DNA of 64,000 bases from Rhizobium sp. BK418 (GTDB lineage Bacteria > Pseudomonadota > Alphaproteobacteria > Rhizobiales > Rhizobiaceae): positions 248,001 through 312,000 of the forward strand of contig NZ_SLZK01000007.1 in the NCBI RefSeq assembly GCF_004341105.1, given 5' to 3'. The notes beneath the pieces are model-generated. The model did not search any database, had not been told where the DNA came from, and worked only from the letters and a program-made list of their open reading frames with translations. The translations under genes were made by a program, and so were the position numbers. How positions within the stretch are numbered: position 1 is the first letter of the stretch; the number at the start of each line of letters is the position of its first letter. Below, in pieces: positions 34,190 through 43,502 of the stretch.

Positions 34190-35119
34190 ATGACCGACAA
34201 TGTGATCCGGACAAGCCCGTTCCTCGTGGCAGCACTTTACCATTTCGTCTCGCTACCGCGTTACGAGAGCCTTCAACAGCCTCTGCAAACGCTCTGCGAA
34301 GAGAATGGCGTAAAGGGCACGCTTCTACTTGCCCATGAAGGCATCAACGGCACGATCGCAGGTCCGGATGCCGGCATCCGCACCGTGCTCGCCTTCCTGC
34401 GCGCCCAGCCGGAATTTGCAGCACTTGAGCATAAGGAGAGCCGCGCTTCCAAGATGCCTTTCCTGCGCATGAAGGTGAAGCTGAAGAAGGAAATCGTCAC
34501 CATGGGAGTCGAGAATATCGACCCCAACAAGGTGGTTGGAACCTATGTCGATCCTGCCGATTGGAACGCGCTGATCTCCGATCCCGATACGATCGTCATC
34601 GACACGCGCAACGACTACGAAACGGCGATCGGCACCTTCCGCGGCGCGGTCGACCCGAAGACTAAGACGTTCCGTGAGTTTCCCGACTGGGTGCGCAATA
34701 ATCCGGGTCTGCACAACAAGCCGAAGATCGCCATGTATTGCACCGGTGGCATCCGCTGCGAGAAGGCGACGGCCTTCATGAAGGAACAGGGCTTCGACGA
34801 GGTCTATCACCTCAAGGGCGGCATCCTGAAATATCTGGAAGAAGTGCCGCAGGAAGAAAGCCTGTGGGACGGAGCCTGCTTCGTCTTCGATGAGCGCGTT
34901 TCAGTCGAACACGGCCTGAGGGAGGGCGAGCACAAACTCTGCCATGCCTGCCGTAATCCGATCACGGCCGAGGAGGTCACTTCGCCGCATTACGAGGAAG
35001 GTGTTTCCTGCAGCAACTGCTATCACACGCGCAGTGAGGAAGACCGCCTGCGCTATCGTCAGCGCCAGCACCAGATCGCGCTCGCCAAGAAGCGCGGCCA
35101 GAAGCATATCGGCACGTAA
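34190..35119 (+). CDS. trhO: tRNA uridine-34 hydroxylase, rhodanese-like (YceA family)
   Basis: 309 residues from ATG 34190. N-terminal acylphosphatase-like region with LLLAHEGINGTIAG, a rhodanese domain with the active-site cysteine in AMYCTGGIRCEKATAFM near residue 185, and a C-terminal Cys-rich tail (CHACRNPIT, CSNCYHTRSEEDRLRYRQR). TrhO adds oxygen to uridine 34 to give 5-hydroxyuridine in tRNA. The length and motif order match the family. Confidence 0.93.
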   Translation: MTDNVIRTSPFLVAALYHFVSLPRYESLQQPLQTLCEENGVKGTLLLAHEGINGTIAGPDAGIRTVLAFLRAQPEFAALEHKESRASKMPFLRMKVKLKKEIVTMGVENIDPNKVVGTYVDPADWNALISDPDTIVIDTRNDYETAIGTFRGAVDPKTKTFREFPDWVRNNPGLHNKPKIAMYCTGGIRCEKATAFMKEQGFDEVYHLKGGILKYLEEVPQEESLWDGACFVFDERVSVEHGLREGEHKLCHACRNPITAEEVTSPHYEEGVSCSNCYHTRSEEDRLRYRQRQHQIALAKKRGQKHIGT

Positions 35120-35125
35120 GAGATT

Positions 35126-37330
35126 TTAGCCTGCGAAGCGGCGCTGCGGCTGGATCTTGCGGCGTTCCTGCAACAGGCCGTTGATCTGGTCGGCCGCCAT
35201 CGGTTTGCCGAAGAAATAACCCTGCAGACAATCACAGCCGAAGAGACGCAGGCCAACGGCCTGCTCTTCCGTCTCGATGCCTTCGGCCGTGACGGGAATG
35301 TCGAGCGCGCGCGCAAGCGCCACGGTGGCTTGCAGCATTTCGCGCTGGCGGCTGTCAGTCGTAATGTCGGTCACCAGCGAGCGATCGATCTTTATGCGGT
35401 CGAAGCCGAACTGGCGAAGATAGCCGATCGACGAGAAACCGGAGCCGAAGTCGTCGAGCGCCACTTTCACCCCGAGCGACTTCAGCCGCTCGATCGACTG
35501 GCGCGTACGCTGCGGGTTCTGGATCATGTAGCCTTCTGTGATTTCCAGCGTGAGGCGGCTCGCTTCGATCTCCGTCTGTTTTAGGACGTAACGAACATAA
35601 TCGGTAAAGGCGGGATTGCGGAATTGCCCTGGGGAAACGTTGACTGAGATCTTCAGCTCCGGCCATTGCTTTGCCGTCTCGCAGGCTTTGCGCAGCACAA
35701 ACAGGCCGAGGGATTCGATGAGCCCGCTCGTCTCGGCAATCGGGATGAATATCTCAGGCGAAACCGGGCCGTGACCCGGTCGGTTCCAGCGCACCAGCGC
35801 CTCAACGCCATTCATCTCGTGAGTCGCTGCGTCTACCAACGGCTGGTAGGCAAGCGTCAGATCGCCGCTTTCGATCGCCATACGCAGGTCAAGTTCCAGC
35901 GCATTGCGCTGTGCGCGATCCGCATCCATGGCGGGCTCGTAAAGCGTCATGCGGGCACGGCCAGCTTCCTTTGCCTTGTACATGGCAAGATCGGCGCGAC
36001 GCACCAGTTCTTCACGGTCCACCGAGCCAAGCGGCGACATGGCAATGCCGATGCTGGCGCCGACGACGACAATCCGGCGACCGACCTCCAGAGGTTCGGC
36101 AAGAAAATCGAGAATTTGCTCGGCGAGCTGCAGTGCAGCGGCGTTTTCCGCGTCCGAAAAGAAAGCGATTGCGAACTCGTCACCGCCAATGCGTGCGAGC
36201 ACCGCACCACCGGGGATCAGCACATCCAGTCCGGCCGCGACGGCCCGGATGAGCTGATCGCCAGTGCCGTGGCCGTAACTGTCGTTGACTTCCTTGAACC
36301 CGTCGAGGTCGAGGTAGAGCAGCAGGACGTTACGCTTCGTCTGCCGAGCTTCCGCAATGAAGCTGTCGACCGCAAGCCCCAGGCCGTCACGGTTGAAAAG
36401 GCCACTCAGGCGATCGCGAAGCGCTTCTTCGCGCGCACGGTTTTCCTCTGCCTTCAGGCGTTGTCCGGCCAGCCAGCCGATGATGAGCAGGACGATGAAG
36501 AACAGGCCGACAAGACCGAGCGCCTGGATGACCATGGGCCTGACCTGCGCATAACCAATATCGCCGGGCGATCGCGAGATCCAGACGAGCTTGCTGAGAA
36601 CTGCACCGGCGGGGTCGGCGATCTCGACCGAATAGGCAGCGGCAAAATCCGCAGGCACCAGCCGCAATCCATTTAGCACGTAAGTCGTACCGAGAGCCGA
36701 GACCTTGGCATCATCGAGATGCCGGGCAAAAATCAGGTAGCGATGTTGACCGCTCGGCACATCGAGCGCACCGGATTTCTCGCGCACGAGCGCAACACCG
36801 ACGGCAGCAATCCCCCTTTCAGTCTTGAGGAAACCGATTGCCTGCGGCTTGCCGCCGGCACCGGGCGCGCGCGCCTCCTCCAGAAGGAGCCAGAGAGATG
36901 GGCCGAAAAAGCCGCTGACTGGCTTTTCCATCGGCGAACCGTCCTGGTAAGCCATCACGGTCTTTTTCTGGTCGTCGATAACGACCGCCATGTCAAAAAG
37001 GGAGCTGTTGGCCGACATCTCACCGTAATTGCTGATGGTCCATGCCATGCCTTCCGGACGGTAGACATTGGCGGCCGCATCGTCCCAGGCGGCATAATCG
37101 TCTAGCGTGGCGGCAAGCTGGTCTTCGAAGGTCTTGAGAGCGCCAACGGTCGTTTCGCGCGAACGCTCGTCGTCGAGAGTATTGGCATTTTCGGCAACGC
37201 GTTCCAGCGCAGTTAGAACCATGACGGTGACAACAGCGACGATGACCGCAAAGGAAAAAAGCACGCCAGTAACCGTGGTATGGCGACCCAAGCCTGATCC
37301 GTTGCTTCTAGACCTCATGACTGCCGGCAA
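35126..37330 (-). CDS. CHASE4-GGDEF-EAL bifunctional c-di-GMP protein
   Basis: About 734 residues. An N-terminal helix (VLFSFAVIVAVVTVMVLTAL) and a second near residue 275 enclose a periplasmic CHASE4 sensor (DYAAWDDAAANVYRPEG). Cytoplasmic GGDEF carries an intact RIGGDEFAIAFF; no RxxD inhibitory site precedes it. EAL carries GVEALVRW, DDFGSGFSSIGYL, KIDRSLV and EGIETEEQ. Both cyclase and phosphodiesterase activity are possible. Start uncertain: TTG 37330 has GGGGAG nine bases upstream; ATG 37318 lacks a site. The stop is 6 bp from the trhO stop, convergent. Confidence 0.9.
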   Translation of the reverse strand: MPAVMRSRSNGSGLGRHTTVTGVLFSFAVIVAVVTVMVLTALERVAENANTLDDERSRETTVGALKTFEDQLAATLDDYAAWDDAAANVYRPEGMAWTISNYGEMSANSSLFDMAVVIDDQKKTVMAYQDGSPMEKPVSGFFGPSLWLLLEEARAPGAGGKPQAIGFLKTERGIAAVGVALVREKSGALDVPSGQHRYLIFARHLDDAKVSALGTTYVLNGLRLVPADFAAAYSVEIADPAGAVLSKLVWISRSPGDIGYAQVRPMVIQALGLVGLFFIVLLIIGWLAGQRLKAEENRAREEALRDRLSGLFNRDGLGLAVDSFIAEARQTKRNVLLLYLDLDGFKEVNDSYGHGTGDQLIRAVAAGLDVLIPGGAVLARIGGDEFAIAFFSDAENAAALQLAEQILDFLAEPLEVGRRIVVVGASIGIAMSPLGSVDREELVRRADLAMYKAKEAGRARMTLYEPAMDADRAQRNALELDLRMAIESGDLTLAYQPLVDAATHEMNGVEALVRWNRPGHGPVSPEIFIPIAETSGLIESLGLFVLRKACETAKQWPELKISVNVSPGQFRNPAFTDYVRYVLKQTEIEASRLTLEITEGYMIQNPQRTRQSIERLKSLGVKVALDDFGSGFSSIGYLRQFGFDRIKIDRSLVTDITTDSRQREMLQATVALARALDIPVTAEGIETEEQAVGLRLFGCDCLQGYFFGKPMAADQINGLLQERRKIQPQRRFAG

Positions 37331-37850
37331 TTCATACAACTCCCCGTTCAGGAAATCTTTGCAGTCAACGGTCAAGAAACGCTTAAAAATTTGAGAATTA
37401 TCAAGAATCCGGCTCCCCATTTACATCGGTATCAAACGCCGCAGCATCGCGAGTTTCCTGAGCGCAACGCTGATTTCTGAATTTCTTCTGGATGAGACCG
37501 CCATCCTTGCAGTCAAGAAGGCGATCCTGATCGGCCTCTGTCTTTTGATTCCAGCAATCACAATCACCGGCGGCAGCGGCTTTTCGCTTGCCCGCGGCCG
37601 TCATTCGCCGGCTACCGACAGGAAACGCATGCGCATGAAGATCATTGCCGCCAGGGGCTTGAGCTTCGCGACCCTTTCCACATCATGCAGTTTCCGGAAA
37701 TACTGGCCGGTTCCGTCCAGCTTTCGCTGCTCGCGCTCAATTTCAGTGACGGCCGGAAAATGACGAGAGGGAAACGTCTCGCCGCGGCAAAAAACATTGA
37801 ATGCGATCTGAAACGGCAGGGGACAGATGCCCTGCCGAAAACACGTCGGC
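37331..37850. other. 520-bp stretch with no confident gene
   Basis: Between the leftward GGDEF-EAL gene and the leftward GH1 gene. A 67-codon minus-strand frame at 37401-37604 (MTAAGKRKAAAAGDCDCWNQ...) has Cys-rich, hydrophilic content, but its third-position composition is not clearly coding and it has no good leader or ribosome site. Otherwise I see only the promoter region of the GGDEF-EAL gene. Confidence 0.4.
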
Positions 37851-39224
37851 TCAGACAGCCTTGTGATTGCCCTTCGGAAACTGGCTGGCGAGTTCCCGAT
37901 ACCACTTGCCGCTCTTCTTGACGGTGCGGACCTGCGTTTCGTAATCGACATGGATGAGGCCGAAGCGCATGCGATAGCCTTCCGCCCATTCGAAATTGTC
38001 CATCAGGCTCCAGGCAAAATAGCCGCGCATCGGATAACCGTCCTTGATCAGGTCGGCGACGACGTTGAGATGGTCGCTGACATAGTCGAGGCGCATGACG
38101 TCATCGACCTCTCCATTGATGACACCGGTATTGTCGCAGGCACCGTTCTCGGTGATGTAGCATTCCGGCAGATCGTAACGGCGATAGAGATCCTCGACGA
38201 GCAGCTTCAAGCCCGGCGAGTAGACCTCCCAGCCGATATCGGTCTTCACGTCGCTTGCCGGAGGCGCTTCGACCGTCCAGGGGAAATCGCCCTTGCGGCT
38301 TTCATCGTCCGCGACACGCTCCGGCTTGTAATAGTTGAGGCCCCACCAATCGAGCTTCTGGTTGATGATCTTGAGATCGCCGTCCTCGATGATGGGCATG
38401 CGGTCGCCGAGTGCTTCCACGAATTCATTGGGATATTCGCCCTTGAAGACGGGATCGAAGAAGGCACCGTTGTGGAACTGATGCGCGCGCTCGCCGGCAG
38501 CAAGATCGGCCGCGCGGTCCGAGCCCGGAATGATGGAGGAAGCATTGAGCACCAGACCGACGGGCACGTTCGGCGCCTCCGAACGGATTGTCTCGACGCC
38601 GAGACCGTGCGCCAGATTCATGTAGTGCATGGCGTGTAGCGCCGCCTGCATGTTGCGCTCGCCCGGCGCATGAATGCCGTAGAGGTGGCTGAGCCAGACA
38701 ATGCACCAAGGCTCGTTGAAGGTGGCGACGCTATCGAGACGATCGCCGAGGCGATTCATGACGGTCTTGGCATAACGCTGATAGGCATAAGCCGTCGAAC
38801 GTGCCGTCCAGCCGCCGTCACCGGCCAGCAGCAGTGGCAGATCCCAATGGTAGAGCGTCGCGAAGGTCTTGATGCCGCGCGCCTTGCAGCCGTCGACGAG
38901 ACGATCGTAGAAATCGAGGCCTTTCTCATTCACTGGGCCGGTGCCATCGGGGATGATCCGCGGCCAGGCGATCGAGAAACGATAGGCGTCGACGCCCATA
39001 TCCTTGATGAGATCGAGGTCTTGGTCCAGCCGATTATAGTGGTCGCAGGCGACATCGCCGTTGTCGCGATTATAGACGCGGCCGGGCATATTGCAGAAAG
39101 CGTCCCAGATGGACGGCTTGCGGCCATCTGCCTTGCTGGCACCCTCGATCTGGAAGGCGGCGGTGGCAACACCGAAGGTGAAATCGCCGGGGAAGCGGTC
39201 TGCAAGCGTTTTCGGATCGAGCAT
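37851..39224 (-). CDS. GH1 beta-glucosidase
   Basis: 457 residues from ATG 39224, giving the family N-terminus MLDPKTLADRFPGDFTFGVA. The acid/base glutamate lies in ATFNEPWCIVW near residue 170 and the nucleophile glutamate in CYITENGACDN near 358; DAYRFSIAWPRI, LYHWDLPLLL and WSLMDNFEW complete the GH1 pattern. It hydrolyses beta-glucosides such as cellobiose or plant aglycone glucosides, cytoplasmic as no signal peptide is seen. No transporter is adjacent. Confidence 0.94.
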   Translation of the reverse strand: MLDPKTLADRFPGDFTFGVATAAFQIEGASKADGRKPSIWDAFCNMPGRVYNRDNGDVACDHYNRLDQDLDLIKDMGVDAYRFSIAWPRIIPDGTGPVNEKGLDFYDRLVDGCKARGIKTFATLYHWDLPLLLAGDGGWTARSTAYAYQRYAKTVMNRLGDRLDSVATFNEPWCIVWLSHLYGIHAPGERNMQAALHAMHYMNLAHGLGVETIRSEAPNVPVGLVLNASSIIPGSDRAADLAAGERAHQFHNGAFFDPVFKGEYPNEFVEALGDRMPIIEDGDLKIINQKLDWWGLNYYKPERVADDESRKGDFPWTVEAPPASDVKTDIGWEVYSPGLKLLVEDLYRRYDLPECYITENGACDNTGVINGEVDDVMRLDYVSDHLNVVADLIKDGYPMRGYFAWSLMDNFEWAEGYRMRFGLIHVDYETQVRTVKKSGKWYRELASQFPKGNHKAV

Positions 39225-39465
39225 CTCTAAATCCCATCTCTCAATTGTGGACTGACCGTTTGCGCCGGGTCTAGCCAAGCCCGAACGCAAAGTACAGGCC
39301 GGTAGACGGAAAAACTGCAACGTTACAGGAGGAAAGACAAGAGAGCGGCAAGGCTGCCACAGACCGTTTCTCTCGATCTCATAACGCCAATGTCAGCAGT
39401 CGTGACTTGCTGTGGCGATCCCGATCCTTACACGGGAAAAGGCATCATAATATGAAAGGAAACGA

Positions 39466-39870
39466 ATGCTTTCTTCGATCCATCTGCTGCAGCCGCATCT
39501 CTTGAGCCTGCTGCGCATCGTCTCGTCCCTCGTGCTTTTCAGCTACGGAACACAGAAGATCCTGCATTTCCCGACCGCGGCAAGCGTGCCGCCCGTCGGA
39601 TCGCTTTCCTGGATTGCCGGCCTCATTGAACTCACACTCGGTTTCCTGGTGCTGATCGGTTTCCGGACACGCATTGCGGCCTTCGTGCTTTCTGGCCTCA
39701 TGGCTTCTGCCTATTTCATCGGCCATGCATCGAAGAATTTTTATCCGGCACAGAATGGCGGCGTTGCCGCGATCCTGTTCTGCTTCGTTTTCCTCTATCT
39801 GGTCGCAGCCGGCGCAGGCCCATTCAGTGTGGATAACCTGCTGAAGCGCGATCGCAACGCTGCTGCCTGA
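39466..39870 (+). CDS. DoxX family membrane protein
   Basis: 134 residues with four membrane helices in the DoxX arrangement: LLSLLRIVSSLVLFSYGTQKILHF, LSWIAGLIELTLGFLVLIGF, IAAFVLSGLMASAYFIGHAS and GGVAAILFCFVFLYLVAAGA. DoxX-type proteins are quinone-oxidoreductase or redox-associated membrane proteins; the role here is unspecified. GAAAGGAAACG precedes ATG 39466. It is divergent from the GH1 gene. Confidence 0.88.
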   Translation: MLSSIHLLQPHLLSLLRIVSSLVLFSYGTQKILHFPTAASVPPVGSLSWIAGLIELTLGFLVLIGFRTRIAAFVLSGLMASAYFIGHASKNFYPAQNGGVAAILFCFVFLYLVAAGAGPFSVDNLLKRDRNAAA

Positions 39871-39886
39871 ACATAAAAGAAATGCA

Positions 39887-39917
39887 AACGCCGAGACGGT
39901 AAAACCGCCTCGGCGTT
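39887..39917. terminator. Bidirectional terminator between DoxX and dehydrogenase genes
   Basis: A perfect 9-bp stem AACGCCGAG / CTCGGCGTT encloses a second CGGT/ACCG stem. It lies 17 bp after the DoxX stop and 32 bp before the convergent dehydrogenase stop. Confidence 0.8.
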
Positions 39918-39948
39918 CTCATGATATGCGCTTGGTCAGCGCTAAACG

Positions 39949-41136
39949 TCAGACCTTCACCCAGGCGCCGTTGCGCTTCGAGGAGGCGACGCAAGCTTCG
40001 ACGAAAGCGACACCCTTCACGCCATCATCAACGGTCGGATAGATCACGGCTTTGTCGACAGCCTTGCCCTTCTTGTGAGCGTTAATGGCATGTGCGGCCT
40101 CCGTATAGATCGTCGCAAAGGCTTCAAGATAGCCTTCCGGATGACCCGAGGGAACGCGGGAAACGCGGGCGGCGGCGGCACCGGACCCGGCGCCGTTGCG
40201 GGTAATCAGCCGCTTGGACTCGCCGAACGGCGTGTACCAGAGATAGTTCGGATCGGCCTGGACCCATTCGAGACCACCCTTGGTGCCATAAATGCGCACC
40301 TTGAGGCCGTTCTCATGGCCCGGTGCCACCTGGCTGCACCAGAGCATGCCCTTGGCCGGCTTTTCCGAACCCTTGGCCTTGAAGCGCAGCATCACATGGG
40401 CGTTGTCGTCGAGACGACGGCCCGGCACGAAGCTGTCGAGGTCAGCAGCAAGGCTGTCGAGCTCGAGGCCTGTGATGAACGAAGCCAGGTTATAGGCATG
40501 TGTGCCGATATCACCGGTCGAACCGCCGACACCCGACTGCGCCGGGTCGGTGCGCCATGCAGCCTGCTTCTGGCCGGACTGCTCGATCGCTTCCGTCAGC
40601 CAATCCTGGGGATATTCAGCCTGGACGATGCGGATATCGCCGAGTTCGCCGTTGGCGACCATTTCGCGCGCCTGACGAACCATCGGATAGCCTGTATAGT
40701 TATGCGTCAGGATGAAGAGCGCGCCGCTTTCGTCGGCAACCTTCTTCAGCTTCTTGGCGTCGGCAAGGTTGGACGTCAGCGGCTTGTCGCAGATGACGTG
40801 GATGCCGCGGCGCAGGAATTCCTTGGCGGCGTCATAATGCACGTGGTTCGGCGTGACGATGGAAACGGCTTCGATACCGTTCTTCAGCTTGGCTTCGCGG
40901 ATCGCCATTTCGCGGTAGCTGGAATAGGTGCGCGAGGGATCGAGACCGAGATCGCGACCGGACTGAACAGCCTTTTCCGGCGTGGATGACAGCGCGCCGG
41001 CGATCAGGTCATACTGGTCGTCGATACGCGCTGCGATGCGGTGCACGGCGCCGATGAAGGCCCCTGCCCCGCCACCCACCATGCCGAGCCGGATGCGTGG
41101 CTCGCGGGTCTGTTCGGATGATGCTTCAATTGCCAT
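39949..41136 (-). CDS. Gfo/Idh/MocA-family sugar dehydrogenase
   Basis: 395 residues. The N-terminal Rossmann motif RLGMVGGGAGAFIGAVHRI, the VSIVTPNHVHYDAAKEFL and catalytic VICDKPLTSN (EKP-type, here DKP) segments, and the C-terminal beta-sheet domain with GGSTGDIGTHAYNL are those of the family. It oxidises or reduces a sugar or cyclitol with NAD(P). It lies 29 bp after the TIM-barrel isomerase/epimerase gene, and the two form a unit downstream of the sugar ABC transporter. A sugar-3-dehydrogenase or inositol-type role is inference. Confidence 0.92.
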   Translation of the reverse strand: MAIEASSEQTREPRIRLGMVGGGAGAFIGAVHRIAARIDDQYDLIAGALSSTPEKAVQSGRDLGLDPSRTYSSYREMAIREAKLKNGIEAVSIVTPNHVHYDAAKEFLRRGIHVICDKPLTSNLADAKKLKKVADESGALFILTHNYTGYPMVRQAREMVANGELGDIRIVQAEYPQDWLTEAIEQSGQKQAAWRTDPAQSGVGGSTGDIGTHAYNLASFITGLELDSLAADLDSFVPGRRLDDNAHVMLRFKAKGSEKPAKGMLWCSQVAPGHENGLKVRIYGTKGGLEWVQADPNYLWYTPFGESKRLITRNGAGSGAAAARVSRVPSGHPEGYLEAFATIYTEAAHAINAHKKGKAVDKAVIYPTVDDGVKGVAFVEACVASSKRNGAWVKV

Positions 41137-41165
41137 TATATTCTCCTCGAATTCTCGAAACCGGC

Positions 41166-42221
41166 TTACGCCAGACCCAGCATGCGCCGGTTAGCGGCCT
41201 GGTCAGTACCGCCGGCAGCGAAATCGTCGAAGGCCTTCTCGGTGACGCGGATGATGTGCGCCGAAACGAATTCAGCGCCTTCACGCGCACCGTCTTCAGG
41301 ATGCTTCAGCGCGCATTCCCACTCGACCACGGCCCAGCCGTCGAAATTGTTGGCCGTCATCTTGGAGAACACGGCGCCGAAATCGACCTGGCCGTCGCCC
41401 AACGAGCGGAAGCGGCCGGCACGCTCGACCCAGCCCTGATATCCGCCGTAAACGCCCTGACGCCCGGTCGGATTGAACTCCGCATCTTTGACGTGGAACA
41501 TCTTGATACGGTCTTTGTAGATGTCGATATTGTCGAGATAGTCGAGGCACTGCAGGATGTAGTGCGACGGATCGTAGAGCATGTTGGCGCGCGGATGGTT
41601 GCCGACACGCTCCAGGAACATCTCGTAGGTGATGCCGTCATGCAGGTCTTCACCCGGATGGATTTCGTAGCAGACGTCGATGCCATTTTCGTCGGCATGG
41701 TCGAGGATCGGCTTCCAGCGGCGGGCAAGCTCGTCAAAGGCGGTCTCGACGAGACCGGCCGGACGCTGCGGCCACGGATAGATGAAAGGCCAGGCAAGCG
41801 CGCCGGAGAAGGTCGCATGAGCCTTGAGACCGAGGTTCTTCGAAGCGGTCAGCGCGTACTTGACCTGCTGAACGGCCCATTCCTGGCGGGCCTTTGGGTT
41901 GCCACGCACTTCGGGTGCGGCAAAACCATCAAAGGCTTCGTCATAGGCCGGATGAACGGCAACGAGCTGACCCTGCAGGTGGGTGGAGAGTTCGGTCACC
42001 TCGACACCGTTTTCACGTGCCTTGCCTGCGAATTCATCGCAGTAGTCCTTGGACGTTGCAGCCTTCTTGAGGTCGATGAGCTGGCTTGCCCAGGTCGGAA
42101 CCTGCACGCCCTTGTAGCCGATATCGGCCGCCCATTTTGTGATCGCGTCCCAGGAATTGAAAGGAGCGGTATCGCCGGCAAACTGCCCGAGGAACAGGCC
42201 TGGTCCCTTGATCGTCTTCAT
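41166..42221 (-). CDS. Sugar phosphate isomerase/epimerase (xylose-isomerase-like TIM barrel)
   Basis: 351 residues from ATG 42221, preceded by GGGAGGAAAC. The barrel shows AFNSWDAITKWAADIGYKG, the metal-binding IDVCYEIHPGEDLHDG, ANMLYDPSHYI and KMFHVKDAEFNP, then WAVVEWECALK near the end, matching the AP-endonuclease-2 type family. It probably isomerises or epimerises a keto-sugar made by the partner dehydrogenase. Its upstream region has a LacI-like palindrome, so it may be regulated together with the transporter. Confidence 0.9.
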   Translation of the reverse strand: MKTIKGPGLFLGQFAGDTAPFNSWDAITKWAADIGYKGVQVPTWASQLIDLKKAATSKDYCDEFAGKARENGVEVTELSTHLQGQLVAVHPAYDEAFDGFAAPEVRGNPKARQEWAVQQVKYALTASKNLGLKAHATFSGALAWPFIYPWPQRPAGLVETAFDELARRWKPILDHADENGIDVCYEIHPGEDLHDGITYEMFLERVGNHPRANMLYDPSHYILQCLDYLDNIDIYKDRIKMFHVKDAEFNPTGRQGVYGGYQGWVERAGRFRSLGDGQVDFGAVFSKMTANNFDGWAVVEWECALKHPEDGAREGAEFVSAHIIRVTEKAFDDFAAGGTDQAANRRMLGLA

Positions 42222-42245
42222 GTCAGTTTCCTCCCTGAATATCGA

Positions 42246-42261
42246 TCGTAAACGTTTTCGA
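42246..42261. promoter_or_regulatory. LacI-type operator candidate before the isomerase/epimerase gene
   Basis: TCGTAAACGTTTTCGA is a palindrome with one mismatched pair around the central CG typical of LacI/CRE-type sites. It lies 25-40 bp upstream of ATG 42221. Which regulator binds is unknown. Confidence 0.45.
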
Positions 42262-42425
42262 GAAATCTTAGCGCGCCGTTCGATAAGAAAGGCGCCTCCC
42301 CGCCTATGCGAAGGATTTAGCGGGGGAGCCAAAAATCGACGCGGTCTGGAACTAATCACGCTCGCCACGGAACGGCAAGAGGTACGTGCCGCATTTTGGC
42401 TTCAACTTGTCTGAAGGTACGAAAA

Positions 42426-42453
42426 ATGCGCCCATCCTTTCGAACGGGCGCAT
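42426..42453 (-). terminator. Terminator after sugar-binding protein gene
   Basis: ATGCGCCC and GGGCGCAT form a perfect 8-bp stem with a 12-base loop, followed on the minus strand by TTTTTC. It lies 16 bp after the stop of the binding-protein gene. Confidence 0.85.
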
Positions 42454-42468
42454 GCATGAAAGCAGATA

Positions 42469-43416
42469 TCAGAACGGAGAATCCGGGAAGTAGAAGTTCT
42501 TGGCATTATCCTTGGTGACCAGCGTTGCGTCGAGGATGTAGTTGCCGTGAACCGGAACCTGATCGTAGAGCGAAGCAGCCGTCAGTTCCATGGCCGTTCC
42601 GACCATTGCCGGCGGATAGAGAACGTCGACCGGGATCAGCTTGTCGCCGTCCATGACCTTCTTGATCATGTCCTTGGAGCCGGCACCGGCAACGACATAC
42701 TGAATGTCGGTGCGCTTGGCCTGCTCGATGGCCTGGAGAACGCCGACAGCCATATCGTCATCCTGACACCATACGACGTCGATCTTCGGATACTTGGTCA
42801 GATAGTCCTGCATGACCTTGAAGGCATCGTCGCGGTTCCAGTTGCCATACTGGCGATCGAGAACCTTGACCTTGGAGCCAGCGATACCCTTATCGAAACC
42901 GTCCTGGCGCTGCTGATCGATCGGGATCGGCAGACCGCGGATGACGACAACCTGAGCTTCCGGAGTCTTTTCGGCAATGTACTTGCCGGCAACTTCACCG
43001 AGCGCCGGGTTGTTGCCAGCGACATAGAGGTCACGTACGGAATTGTCGTTGTTCGACGGCGCGCGGTCGACGAGTGCAACGAACTTGCCCTTGCCCTTGA
43101 CTTCCTTGATGGCGTTGACGAGCGGATCCGGATCGGACGGCAGGATGACGAGCGCGTCGATGCCCTGCGTATCGAGGTCCTGCACGGCGTTTGCCTGCGT
43201 TGCGGCATCCGGCGAGGTCTTGACGATGACGTTCAGGCCCGGATGTTCTGCCATCAGCTTCTTGGCAATGCGCTCGGCGTGAAACACCACACCCGATGTC
43301 CAGCCGTGGTCGGCGGCCGGAATGGACACGCCGATCGTGTAATTCTTGTCCTGGGCGTAGGCTGCGCCGGCAAAAGCCACCCCCGCAACCGCCAGACCCA
43401 ACATGAGCTTGCGCAT
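42469..43416 (-). CDS. Sugar ABC transporter periplasmic binding protein (ribose type)
   Basis: 315 residues from ATG 43416, with TGGGAGGAAATAG upstream. A signal peptide (MRKLMLGLAVAGVAFAGAAYA) precedes a two-lobe binding fold with YTIGVSIPAADHGWTSGVV, the GIDALVILPSDPDPL and VVWCQDDDMAVGVLQAI segments of the RbsB/peripla_BP_4 family. The sugar is unknown. It completes the ABC transporter with the permease and ATPase genes upstream. Confidence 0.92.
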   Translation of the reverse strand: MRKLMLGLAVAGVAFAGAAYAQDKNYTIGVSIPAADHGWTSGVVFHAERIAKKLMAEHPGLNVIVKTSPDAATQANAVQDLDTQGIDALVILPSDPDPLVNAIKEVKGKGKFVALVDRAPSNNDNSVRDLYVAGNNPALGEVAGKYIAEKTPEAQVVVIRGLPIPIDQQRQDGFDKGIAGSKVKVLDRQYGNWNRDDAFKVMQDYLTKYPKIDVVWCQDDDMAVGVLQAIEQAKRTDIQYVVAGAGSKDMIKKVMDGDKLIPVDVLYPPAMVGTAMELTAASLYDQVPVHGNYILDATLVTKDNAKNFYFPDSPF

Positions 43417-43502
43417 GCTATTTCCTCCCAAAGATATCAGGGACTTTTCAATTCGAGCCGGGTGCCCTGGATAGCCCGGCCAATCCGAGAAGCGGACTTG
43501 TC

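Noticed and set aside
35666..36676. 336-codon plus-strand frame
   Set aside because: Antisense to the GGDEF-EAL gene; no features of its own.
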